64,000 bases of DNA from Augochlora pura (taxonomy: Eukaryota > Arthropoda > Insecta > Hymenoptera > Halictidae): positions 2,728,001 to 2,792,000 of the forward strand of contig NC_135779.1 of the NCBI RefSeq assembly GCF_028453695.1, read 5' to 3'. Below the pieces are notes generated by a model that was given only the letters and a program-made list of their open reading frames with translations, made no database searches and was not told the DNA's origin. Both the position numbers and the translations under genes were made by a program. Shown one piece after another: positions 1 through 10,400 of this stretch (positions are counted from its first letter, which is position 1; every line of letters begins with the position of its first letter).

Positions 1-1205
1 GTTAACGTGTACGTTAACGTAACTTTTAAGAACAATAATCTGCAAATATAGATCATCCGGATAAAAGATCAAGGATAAAAAAAATCATCCGGATTCATTC
101 TTCTACAAGTTGTAATATATAAAATTTAAGAAACAAAATTTTTGTCATAAATAATTAAGATCATTTCGATATTTCATCTCTCTACAATTGTTATATGAAT
201 TGTTATATCTAAAACTGTTATAACACATTCCAAGATAATTTTAATACTATCAAAATTTAGATTTAAAAAATTGTCAAAATGTAACTGTTTTACGATTTGC
301 AGGTCTCTGCATACAACATACTTTGGCATGTAAAATAGGTATGCTATGAGTCAGGACAATTATTCTACATTTGCTTTCGACCGCAAAGGGTTGACATTAA
401 CATCTATCTCTGACTTCATAACCTCATAGCTGGTGTCGGAACGATTTCAACGACCTACTATACTATGAACCTAAACCTTCTAATAGCGATAAAATAATTT
501 TGAACAGACGTTACCGCTTCTCGGACTACTGCGCGGTGGAACGGGATCCGCAGCATCGACGTGCTTTCACGAGAGCCACGCAATATTTTACGGCCGATCG
601 AGAATCGCGGCGGTGCCCTCTCGTCGAAATTCGCAGACGTAACTAGGCACGGGAGGCCGCGAATATCGTTCCTGCCACAAAGGAAAAGTTCCGATCCGCG
701 AGCCGAGCCGCGGAGGTCTGAGAACCGAAAAAGGGGAGGTGGGGGAGGGAGGAGGGCAGTGAATGGCCGGATGAATAATAACTCGGTTATTGAAAGAAAA
801 CTCCGGTCGATGCGAGTTTCGAAACTCTGAACCGTTAGCCCAGTTGCCCAGGATAAGGCCGCCATCGACTTTGTTCGTTTCTCTCCCTCCCCGGTAGGCC
901 CTTCTCCCTTTCTCTCTCTCTCTCTCTCTTTCTGTCTCTCCCTTTCGCCCTCCCTGGCAACCCTCTTCCTTGTCTTTCTCCCGATTTTCGTCTTGAACGT
1001 CCCAATCCACCGGCTTCTCGTCCTCCTTACTCGCCTCCGAGCCACGTCCGCATAATGGCTATTCGGATAGCGAATCGATTTATTTCCCCGGGGGCTTCCG
1101 GAAACTTGGAGCCTCTCGAGCCGTGAACTTGGAACGGCTCTCCCGGTCTCTCCTCTCGCATTCCTCCGTTCCGGCGGCGTTCGCGAGACCGCGGCCGAAA
1201 AAAAA
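1..1205. other. Non-coding left edge: AT-rich then GC-rich, with a CT tract
   Basis: The first 460 bases are AT-rich with no convincing exon. From about 500 the DNA becomes GC- and CpG-rich, and a CT-rich tract lies at about 897-937. Open frames run across both strands here, but they are low-complexity (Arg/Ser/Pro-rich) and overlap each other, as expected of GC-rich non-coding DNA. I see no recognisable gene. Confidence 0.5.
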
Positions 1206-1209
1206 AACG

Positions 1210-1335
1210 CGTGCGACAGAAACGCCGAGCAGAACGCGGCTGTCATAAACGGCGAACAGAACGCGAGCGTCGTAAACGCCGAACAGAACGCGGGTGTCGT
1301 AAACGCCGCGATGAACGCAAGCAACGCGACACTCA
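1210..1335. repeat. 27-bp minisatellite, first block
   Basis: About four imperfect copies of a 27-bp unit of the form AACGCG-N-GTCGTAAACGCCGAACAG run head to tail. Because 27 is a multiple of three, every frame gives a nine-residue repeat, which explains the long overlapping open frames on both strands. A second block of the same unit lies at 1648-1720. Confidence 0.7.
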
Positions 1336-1647
1336 GATGCTGGATAGTATCTGTAGTAAGGGGACGGCGAAGGCGGGTCACTACGGACCCGTGCTAGAAA
1401 TATTAATGGGACATTGCGAGCGCAAACCGCAATGGAAATCCTCTCGATTGTTAAGACAAGATACAATAACCGCTGCCACGTTTCTCTACTGTATATTATA
1501 TTTATAAAATATTTCACAACTAATTCCTAAACTCGCTTTTCCTTGCAAAAGTATTAAATTATTATTATGTACATACTGGTCCAAATGGACCGACTTTTGG
1601 ACTGTCAAATGCAAGTAGATTGCAAGCAACTGAAACGGCAAAAAGAA

Positions 1648-1720
1648 CGGGGGTGACATAACCGCCACTGGGAACGCGAGCGTCGCGAACGTCAAGCAAA
1701 ACGCGAGAGACAAAACGCGG
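1648..1720. repeat. 27-bp minisatellite, second block
   Basis: Between two and three more diverged copies of the 27-bp unit seen at 1210-1335, again beginning AACGNG at 27-base intervals. About 310 bases of non-repeat sequence separate the blocks, so either an array has been split or the unit has been copied. Confidence 0.6.
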
Positions 1721-3325
1721 TTTTATTCCGGAGTTTTCTGGGGCGAATTCGGGTTTCGCGATGGTCAACCGTCGCTGACAGGTCGCCAACAAGCCCAAAG
1801 AACTTCGGAAGACCACCCTCAACGAGACGCCCGGTTTCTCCGCATTCGTGAGCTCCGAATGCATCGAGTCGTCAACTGGAAAACAGCTGCGGACCCCGGG
1901 TCGTGAATAGTTCGTGAACGTCGAAAATGCTCGAGGAACGGATCGTTAGGGTACGTTTATGTTGTAGCTGCAATAAAAGCTGCAAGCGCATCGATTAGAA
2001 CGGCGATAAAAGCTGTGAAAGGTTTCCTTCTTCGGTTCGTTTGGAAACGCTAATAGCCCAATTATTTAAGGTCTTTTGATGACAAGTGATTCTGGAAATG
2101 TCCCATTGCTTTCAAGTCTGACAGTACAGTATACCGAGGAATATTATGCTCGTTAATACCAAGTAAATACTGTCGCATAAAATGATAGAGTCCATTTCGA
2201 CGCCTCGCTCTCATCGACGCTCTTATCGTTTATCGCTGCATAAACGTTGGAGACGAAAACGCTGTGCGAGATGGAAAAGCACCGAATCGCCTTTGAGGAA
2301 CGAACATAGTTCTGCCGTTAGTTATTTTTAGCTTTGGAGACGATCGCCATCCTTTTGATGGCGAGGGAATCGGTAAACACGCGTGAACGTCTCTCCTATT
2401 CGTTGTCAGAAACAGTTGCACAAAGATCCTAGATTTATGGATACTATATTTCTCAAGCATGTTCACACAGATTTTTCGGCAGCTGGCTTACCTGTTACAT
2501 TCCCACCCAAAAATATAAGAGTTAACCCTTTGCCTTGTGATAGCGACGAAGACGAACAGCTGCGATGAAGATTTTAAACATAATCTCTTGCCGTACTTTG
2601 ACGAGTCCGACTCGCGATGAAAATTACTAGCAATTAAGTATGGATGCTATTCTGGTCTTTAACACTGGAATAAAATTTTAATCCTTTGTCATTAATATTT
2701 AAGCATTTAAGTAAATTTAGACAGAGAAGAAATATTCATTTTAAATTGAAATCCAATTCTATCCTCTTGTTATAAATGTTCGACGATTAGAGAAAATATG
2801 CATACGTACTTTCCTTTATTAAAAATTATGAACGACGACGAAGTTCTAATCGCTGTATCCATAGAATAAATGATAGAGCGAGCGCTTAAAATAACGATTG
2901 CTCATTTAACACGATTTGCGTCACACAGATCCGGATAATGTACAGGAAGGAGCATCGTAAACCTAGCCAGAAACCCAAATGTCTCTTTTGGGAGGACAGG
3001 TGGAGTACTTCTGGTAGGTTAGAATTTTCCTAAAGAAAATGTATTCGAACGCAAAGCGGTAATATGTCGTAGATTATGCGACAACAGGTCTCTGAAATCT
3101 TCGTAATATCTTCGTCGTGTTGCATTTCTTACGTTACGCTGGCAAGAAATCTGTATTCAATGATCACGAGCAATGACTTCACGCTTTACTTAGCTAGCCA
3201 TTTAGAAGCGCTGCCCCATTCTGGACCTTGTTACATCATACTTGAACCTTATCTTAGCTACGTCATCCTCAAACTCCAAACTTGCTAACACTCACGATTC
3301 CTCAGTGTCACTTTAACTTAGTGTC
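1721..3325. other. Non-coding stretch
   Basis: Mixed composition, becoming AT-rich after 2570. The short open frame at 2383-2568 has an acidic end but matches nothing I recognise. The TTAACCC-type sequence at 2522 resembles the end of a TTAA-target transposon, but I could not find a partner end. Confidence 0.4.
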
Positions 3326-3328
3326 CAC

Positions 3329-3645
3329 AGTGGCTCCGCAAAAGTGTCCGCACACCTTCTCAAGCGCAATAACATTTTTAAAACTCAACCGAACGACTAT
3401 CACTTGAAATGACAAAAAGAAAAATTAATAGGACTCTAGTTTTTTAACTCTTTCAACCGTCTCTGCGACGACAATTTAAAAAATGCGTTCTGCAGATGCT
3501 CGATAACTTATATGCATAACTTGTGAAAATGGCATTTTTATGTCCTAGAATGATTTCAGCTTGACTTTGCAGTGTTTTGATCCAATGTTCAGAAAGTTAT
3601 TGCATTATAAAAGACGTTCGAATACTTTTTACCAGGAATTGTAGC
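3329..3645. mobile_element. Tc1/mariner-type MITE remnant
   Basis: The left end reads CAGTGGCTCCGCAAAAGTG followed by TCCGCACACC. The right end, near 3612-3643, reads GTTCGAATACTTTTTACCAG and then TGTA. Read in inverted orientation, the right end is a decayed partner of the left. The roughly 315-bp interior is AT-rich and non-coding. This fits a short non-autonomous Tc1-like element of a kind common in insects. The right end is degraded, so the boundaries are approximate. Confidence 0.4.
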
Positions 3646-3733
3646 GTTTCTTCGGATGACCGCGACAGTTCCCATCTGTTCCGATCGGAACGGATCGGTG
3701 GCTGCGTTCGTAAGAGGGGGGGATGTTGCTCAC

Positions 3734-4354
3734 CTTGTTCGGATAGCCGTTGTACCGGAGCAGCTTCTTGCAGCATTTCCCGCGATTCTCGTAGTAGAAC
3801 ATCTGGACCATTTCTGCGTGGTCCGTCGCAGCGCTGACGGTGAACGGTGCACCGTCGTTCCCGAAACACCTCGACGAGGAGGCCGACTGCTGCTGGACCG
3901 ATGATTCCCGGCGGCCGAGTGGCACGCACGGACACCACCCCGAGACCATCACACCGATCGACGCGGATCCAGGCCGATCCAGGTCCGTGCACCCTCCGCC
4001 TACCACGATCGCTTCTTCCTTTGTGGAACAGGCCTTCTCATCGTTCGCTCTTCGGCTTCGGGCTCGTGTCGCTCGCAGAGGCCTTATCGCGGCGGCCTTG
4101 CCCAGGCTTCTTCTGCTCGCGGACGCGTTCCGCGCCTCCTCGATCGGCTCCGAAATTTGGCACTGGTTTCCTTCGGTAAATACTTTGGCACAGAATTGGT
4201 CGACGGCCGCGCGACCGGCTCCCGATGGCTCCGACGACGGTACGTCGTTGTTGTCGCCGACGCCGTCGTCGCCGCCGCTGCTGCGACGTTTCTCCGTAAT
4301 TATCGACGAGTGATTGCTCCGCCAACAACGATCTGGAAAAACCATCGACGACAC
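3734..4354 (-). CDS. Candidate first coding exon, unrecognised protein
   Basis: An open reading frame of 207 codons on the minus strand begins with ATG at 4354. It runs to an excellent splice donor (AAG followed by GTGAGC) exactly at a codon boundary at 3734. The encoded protein is Ser/Arg/Ala-rich with low-complexity stretches. Its last 30 or so residues look more protein-like, with several Tyr and Cys residues and a basic patch (motif MFYYENRGKCCKKLLRY). I recognise no family. The next exon would lie to the left on the minus strand, and I could not find it in bases 1-3700. It could be the 5' coding exon of a gene leaving the window on the left, or a chance frame in GC-rich DNA. The donor and the composition of the last segment favour the first option. 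Confidence 0.35.
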
Positions 4355-4490
4355 GCGTCTGTGATCACCGAGGACCGATTTACCGTCGCCTGTGCCGTCG
4401 CGTTCACGAGGAAAGTCCGGAGAAAAACGGTGCTTCCTATCGCTCGATGCCGCGGATCTTTTATTTCCTCGTTGTTTTCCTAGCGCGGTG

Positions 4491-4492
<2 letters not shown>

Positions 4493-4524
<32 letters not shown>
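4493..4524. repeat. (GA)n microsatellite
   Basis: An uninterrupted GA dinucleotide run of about 32 bases, just upstream (on the minus strand) of the candidate exon ending at 4354. GA runs can bind GAGA-type factors near insect promoters. That role is only an inference here. Confidence 0.8.
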
Positions 4525-4526
<2 letters not shown>

Positions 4527-4709
4527 CGGTCGTTCCCGCGACCGAGGCGGCAATGAAATCCAACGATACCGGAAGAATCGGAGACGAACGAAACTGCACC
4601 GTTTCGTTCACGAGATAACGAGACCGCCCCGATTTACGGTCGTATGTTGCCTGTTAAACGAACCGCGCGCCGAAACCGAAAGACGGCCGTCGATTTCGTC
4701 GTTCGTAGG

Positions 4710-4733
4710 ATATATATATATATATATATATAT
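4710..4733. repeat. (TA)n microsatellite
   Basis: A perfect TA run of 24 bases inside otherwise GC-rich DNA. Confidence 0.85.
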
Positions 4734-4739
4734 CTCCGC

Positions 4740-6435
4740 GCGGAAAGCGATTCCTGTATCGACCGACCACGGCGAATCGGTCTCGTGACCGATGGTCGAT
4801 CGAGATTCCCTGCGGGAGCTAGTATCTCCGAGCAAAAACTGCGGCGTTATTTCGCGACAAACTCGAACGGTCTGCCAGCCGCGGAAAACTCGGTAAAACT
4901 GCCGGGGCTTTTCAACGATTTTGAAAACCGTCTCCCGCCGTCGGGGATCGACCGATCGTTCGACGATGCGAGGGTCGCGGGGAAAAGGATGCACGCGGCT
5001 AATGGAAACCGCAGGTTCGACGAACTCTCGGAAAATCAGACGGATGTCCGCGTTTCTAACGGTGCCGCGTGCAGCGGACGGCCGGAGAACGGCAAAATGC
5101 TATCGAACGGTGCGGTTTTATTCGACGCCGGACCAAAGCGGATCGGATACGAGTTCGGATAGACGAGACGGCTCGGTCTATCCCTTTAAACTCGCCCCGC
5201 GCGAGGATTACCAACGAAATGCGCGCCAACCACCCTCAATGTCCGCCGTTCGGCATTCTTCTCGAGCTCGCGTCCGATCCCCGGCGAAAGCAAAGCAACG
5301 AGATCGAGATCGCGGAACCGGTCGTGTAGATCCTGTGAATCGCCCGGTCCGTCTGCTTTCGCATTCGCGGACGAGAAACGCGAAACATCGCCTTTGTCCG
5401 TTCTACCCTGGAAGCTGTTCGTACTCGAAGTATAGTCTATTAACTTCTCGCACGTTCCTCGTTTCCAGGAATTGCGAAATGTCTGATATCTACAAAATAG
5501 TCTCTGACAGATTGCAAAGTTATAATCGCATCGCAGCCCGTTGTGTTAAAGAGCGTAGCGAGGATGGATGATGTCTTTAGCGCAATTAGTTTCGAAGAGC
5601 GTACGAGGATTAAAATCACCGACAAGCTACATAATTAGGTCGCAGTCTGCTAAATCGTTTCCCCGGAATGCAATTCCGTCGGCAGAGCACGGTCGAAAGT
5701 TCGCCGCTGATTCGAACGGATTTAGACAGAATCGTGTTGGCGATCGGCGACGTTGTCCCCCGCGGAAACGGGAAGATAAAGTTTGATCGCGCGAGAGGTG
5801 AATCGCGTTAGCCGCAAACTTTTTAGAGAGGACCGTCCACGGGCTCGCAAGAATCGCGCACCGCTGTTACGAAACGTCGAACGAGTGCCCGTAAATTCGT
5901 TCCGGAACTCGATAACCGTAGTTGCCGGAACTCGAGTCCCAAGTGCCGGGGACACGCGATTTTCTCGCGGCGTCGCCAGGGTTTGAAAGCAACGCGCGAG
6001 CGAGTTTTGTCGACGGGAGCGAGCGGTCGAGACTCGAAATCAATGTCCGCGAATCGACGGACGCCGTATCGGCGATTCCGATTTGGCGTCGCTTAATCGA
6101 CGCGCTCGACTCTCACGGACCTTGTACTCGGGATTCGCGGATCGGTTGCACCGTTTTCCTAGACTCCCGCGAGCATCTCGCGAATTAAGGTCACTCGGAC
6201 TTCCCTCTCGGCGCCGACGATGCATCGAAGACACGGCTTTAATCGCGTGAACTGCGAATCACGACCGGAATAACCAGCCCAAGGGCGACACTGTGCTTCG
6301 ACACGAAACAATGTCCCCGTTAATTAAACCGATTACAGCAACATCTGCCGCGACGATTCACCAGCGATGCCGTGGCCGGACCGAGAAGTGAGGCGGTCGA
6401 CGGACGATCCTTTCCTCTCTGTCTCTCTCTTTTCC
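4740..6435. other. GC-rich non-coding stretch
   Basis: CpG-rich DNA with overlapping open frames on both strands. These show no family similarity and no matched splice sites. I see no gene. Confidence 0.4.
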
Positions 6436-6436
6436 T

Positions 6437-6439
<3 letters not shown>

Positions 6440-6516
<77 letters not shown>
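6440..6516. repeat. (CT)n microsatellite, about 77 bp
   Basis: A near-perfect CT run, the longest dinucleotide repeat in the left half. It produces spurious Leu/Ser and Arg/Glu open frames on the two strands. Confidence 0.9.
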
Positions 6517-6522
<6 letters not shown>

Positions 6523-6819
6523 ACAGGAGGATCTATCTCCTTTTCTCGGAGTGTACCGAGAAAACGTACCTCGATCTCGACGAGCGCGTAGCTTCTCGGT
6601 AAATCCGTAAGCAAGAGCTGGATGCTCCCGATACGCGATTTCTGTCGCGGACGATACCGGCACCAAACGGGAAAATCGAAGACGAACAACGGAGCGAGCT
6701 CGAGGAATCGAGAAAGCGTCGAAGCAGAAAAGCGAAGAGAAGGAGCAGTGGCAGGTAGCGAAGGAGGAGGAGAAGAAGTAAAGAAGCGAGAAAGGCAAGG
6801 CACGCGCGATCGCGCGATT

Positions 6820-7423
6820 CCAAGCGAAAAAATGTCGCGCTCGAGACGGCGAGCGAACGTGGACTGAGGGGCACGGGCTCGTTGGCTCGTCGACTCGTCG
6901 CGCTCGACGTCGCGTCGACGTCGAACGACGCTACCCTCGTTTCAACGGCGCAGGACAGACTGAGAGCTCGACGTCGACCCGCCGTCCGCCGAACCTGCTG
7001 CCCCCGACCCCCGATCCAACATACCCGAGCCCAGAGCCCCCAGCACCCAGCCCCCAACCGCCAACCCCGAAAGCCCCCAGCTCCTCGAGCTCCGAGCTCG
7101 CAGCAGCACCCTCAACCTCCCGCCAACCCACGCCGCCTACTATCCGAGCATTCCCATCCCCTTTCCGCTCTGCCATGCCGCTCTGCCAGCGACTAGCACG
7201 CGCGCCTTCCTTCCGCTCTCGCATTCTATCGCGCCGACACGACACGTTCCTGCGTCTCGCGCTCCGTTCGAGAGGCCCTCTCGAATTAGCGGCGATCGCT
7301 CGCTCGATTTCTCTCGATTTCGATTTCAGCTCGCGCCGGCTTCTTTCTACGACTTGGATTCTCGCGGTCTGCTCCGACGCGACGCTATCAAACGCGAGTA
7401 CACGGAACTCGCTCCGCGAGACG
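6820..7423 (+). other. Possible non-coding first exon ending in a strong donor
   Basis: A CpG- and pyrimidine-rich tract downstream of the long CT repeat ends at a consensus donor (ACG followed by GTAAGC at 7424). This resembles an insect 5' untranslated exon. No plus-strand coding exon that it could join is recognisable before the Ly6 gene at 23,981, so this is speculative. It could equally be a lncRNA exon or chance. Confidence 0.2.
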
Positions 7424-7429
7424 GTAAGC

Positions 7430-10400
7430 CGCAAAACACCAGAGGATGGTTCTGTTCGCGGTCGCAAAAGCGCACGCGCCCCCCCTAAATCTCTCTACCA
7501 AGACTCTACTAGACACAGGGTTTCGCACGCGAACTTGCCAGCCTCGAAATTCGCCGGTCTTTCAACCGGCTTCTTCGGTCCCCCAAATTATTGGCTGACC
7601 AAAACGGTTCCTGTCGTCTTAATCCCCTTGCAACGGCATTCCGTGCTTTGGCGACTGTTGGCCCGTGAGATAATAGATAAACCTGATTGGTCATGCTCGA
7701 AGGAACGTGATGTCAATTAAGGGAGCTCATTAGAGATACGGCACTACCAGCCGAGACGTCTTGATTGGGTCAGAGAGCATTTCTCTAATGTTGTTTGAGG
7801 ACTTTTTTAGAAACATCGAGGCGTTAATGCTGTAGGGTTTCTCGTAGCCGTCAAAGTCAGTATGGAAACGGGTCAGTCCCGGAGAGATCTTGCTGGAGGT
7901 TACAGCGGGAGTTACAGCCAGTCGTTTTTTAACAGCGAATTCACAGTAGATTATAAGTGAGTGTCACAACTTGCGGTTAAAAGCCGCTGGAATTATCCAG
8001 ACTCGGAGGAAATGGTTGAATAAATTTCGCAATCCGAGCATGCACTATAACGCAAATAATTTAAATTAGTTGAAAATAGTGTACCAACATTATCATGTTC
8101 TTATCTTGACAATTTTATATCACAGCCACTCGTTTCTGTCGTAAACGCATAAAATTCACAGCCTAGCCATCATTTTCTCTTCTAATTTTGTAGCACGAGG
8201 GATTCGTCTCGTTAAGATATAGAAATAAATCGACGAAACAAATATGATCGCGTACGTTATAATAACGACAAAATCGGTGACCGGTGTGGAACGCTTCTCG
8301 ATCACCTTGATGTCGTGCGCAACATACCGAATGTTCCTCGTTATCGTCCAATTTTCTCGCTGGTGGAATGAAATCCAAGGTAGGAGTAGCCGCTGGCAGC
8401 TCGCTATACTTCTTCCTACTTCGCCTAATCTTTCTTGCTCGCAGCCTTAGTTCCCGTTGCGGAAACGCGCGCTTACGCGAGCGCCATGAAAATACGCGGC
8501 GCGGAATCACCAGCCGGAGACAGGAGAACGAGTGGCCCTTCTCGTCTCGATTCCTTCCGTTCCGAGTTCCTCTTGTTTCCCCGGTTCAGTTTCGCGAAGA
8601 AAAGGCTCCGGCAATGAGAAATCTTTTGTTCGATATCTATCCGTCGCTGGCTCGCTCCTACCTCGTCCGTCGGTGCTCCCCCACGACGGAATCCGTCGAC
8701 TCCATTGTCGCCTTTATTCGTCTCCGGTGGAAGCCAATCGCACGCGAATATCTCCGCTCCGCGTTCTATATTTATTTATTTCTTTATCGGCCAGGGAATC
8801 CTATTGTCACAAGAATAGTACTTAGCAAAATCAACACAAACTATCGGAGAGGATTTGTATTAAAAAATATTCGATTGAGGCAATTAAATTAATTACACGC
8901 GAGTGATTCGGAACGCGAAGGAATGCGACATGCATCGACTGCAGGAATTCCCACGATATCAAAGTTACTTAACCACTTGCACTACGATTTCTTTCACAGC
9001 TACGTCGACAACATTTATTCGCCACTGATAAATACCCATGTGAAAACAGATAGTTTATTTAGCAGATTCCATTCCAAAATTTTCAGAAACAAATAACTTT
9101 GATTGATAAACACTTCATAAATAATAATAGTAATTAATGAAACCTAAACTAGATAGTTAAAGTTTGTACTAGCTCAATCGTTCGATATATTATTCAATAT
9201 ATTGAAATAAAAATTAATTCGGAAACCTAATTATACCTGATCGGCGCGTTAACGACGAACGAGAATTGTTTTTAAAACCAGCAGCAAACTCTGTAAGCAC
9301 TATGGAACATTGCCCCGTGAAGACTGTGGGTCGTACGCGTTTTCGAGGGAAACGAGAAGAGCTGGGTCCACGATCCCGTGGAGCCCCGTCTCGTCGAGTC
9401 ACTATCTTTAGGCTGTCGTGGATGGGGACACGCGTGTCGCGCTGTCGCGCAACGTCGTTTACATGGAAATTTGCCCGGCCGACGCGGAGCCCGAGTCGAG
9501 CTTTTAATTATCGGGCTACAGAGCGGCGGCCGGAGGGCCGAGTTTTTCGCAGGCGCACTCGGCTCGAAAAACAACGGGGAAACTTCCGGCGATTTCAGAA
9601 CTCTATATCGCCGATGCGAAATCGAATCGCGACGCCGAGGAGTCCCGGCACGTTATGGAACGGGAAGCTCTTTCGGACGAGCTCCATCGAGTTTCGAACT
9701 ATTAGCATGGCTAACGAAGCGGGAAGATGCTACCGAGCGATAGAATCGATGGAGCCACGGTCTGCGTTGAAGGTCGATCAAGTTTCCCGATATAATAGAC
9801 CGATCTATCGTCGTTGACGAACGAGCATCGAGGCCATTGTACGCCGTCGCGTCGCACGGTGCTTTAAAGCGAGATTCGGACCGCGAGAAATCGCCGTTTT
9901 TTTTTTTTAAACTGTCGTTTCTAACCACAATAATACAGTTTTTCTATCAAATACAGTTTCCAATTTCCTGTAATTGATCGGCTGTTAAGTCGAAACGACC
10001 GTTTTAAAGGCCTGTGTGTCCGACCTGGATATATCTCGCAGCATCTTGATGGCCGTTTCGAATCGAGATCGCAGATCTCCCCGCTGAAAACACGGTCGCG
10101 TTTCTCTGCAGGACGGTCGCACGCGTATCGATTGACCTCCGAAACAGCGAAATTGTTTCCTTCGTTAAATCGTCATTGTAAATCTACCTGTTGCCGCACG
10201 CAGGCATTTAGCCAATCGGTTCACCGCAACGGACGCGATCGTTTTGGCTCGCGACGAGTTACGAATCGCCGGTGAAATCAGCGATTTTCGCGGTTAACCG
10301 TTCGCTGCGGGTCCCGTCGCGTTACGATCGAAAGAAGAGTTTCGGCCAGCCACGATGTGTCCATCGTGGTCCGAGAACGCCTTGACGAGTCCGTTTGCAT

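Noticed and set aside
458..1381. Long minus-strand open frame (about 300 codons)
   Set aside because: It runs through the 27-bp minisatellite and CT-rich DNA, overlaps frames on the other strand, and has no family features. It is explained by repeat length and GC content.
2522..2540. TTAACCCTTTGCC as a transposon end (also 8979, 11,061 and 61,664)
   Set aside because: It resembles TTAA-element ends, but no inverted partner with a second TTAA was found within a reasonable distance.
6333..6803. Arg/Glu and Leu/Ser repeat proteins on both strands
   Set aside because: They are translations of the (CT)n microsatellite.
7175..7720. 181-codon plus-strand frame near a donor
   Set aside because: It reads through the donor at 7424 and has no conserved features. 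Only the donor itself was kept, as a weak candidate exon end.
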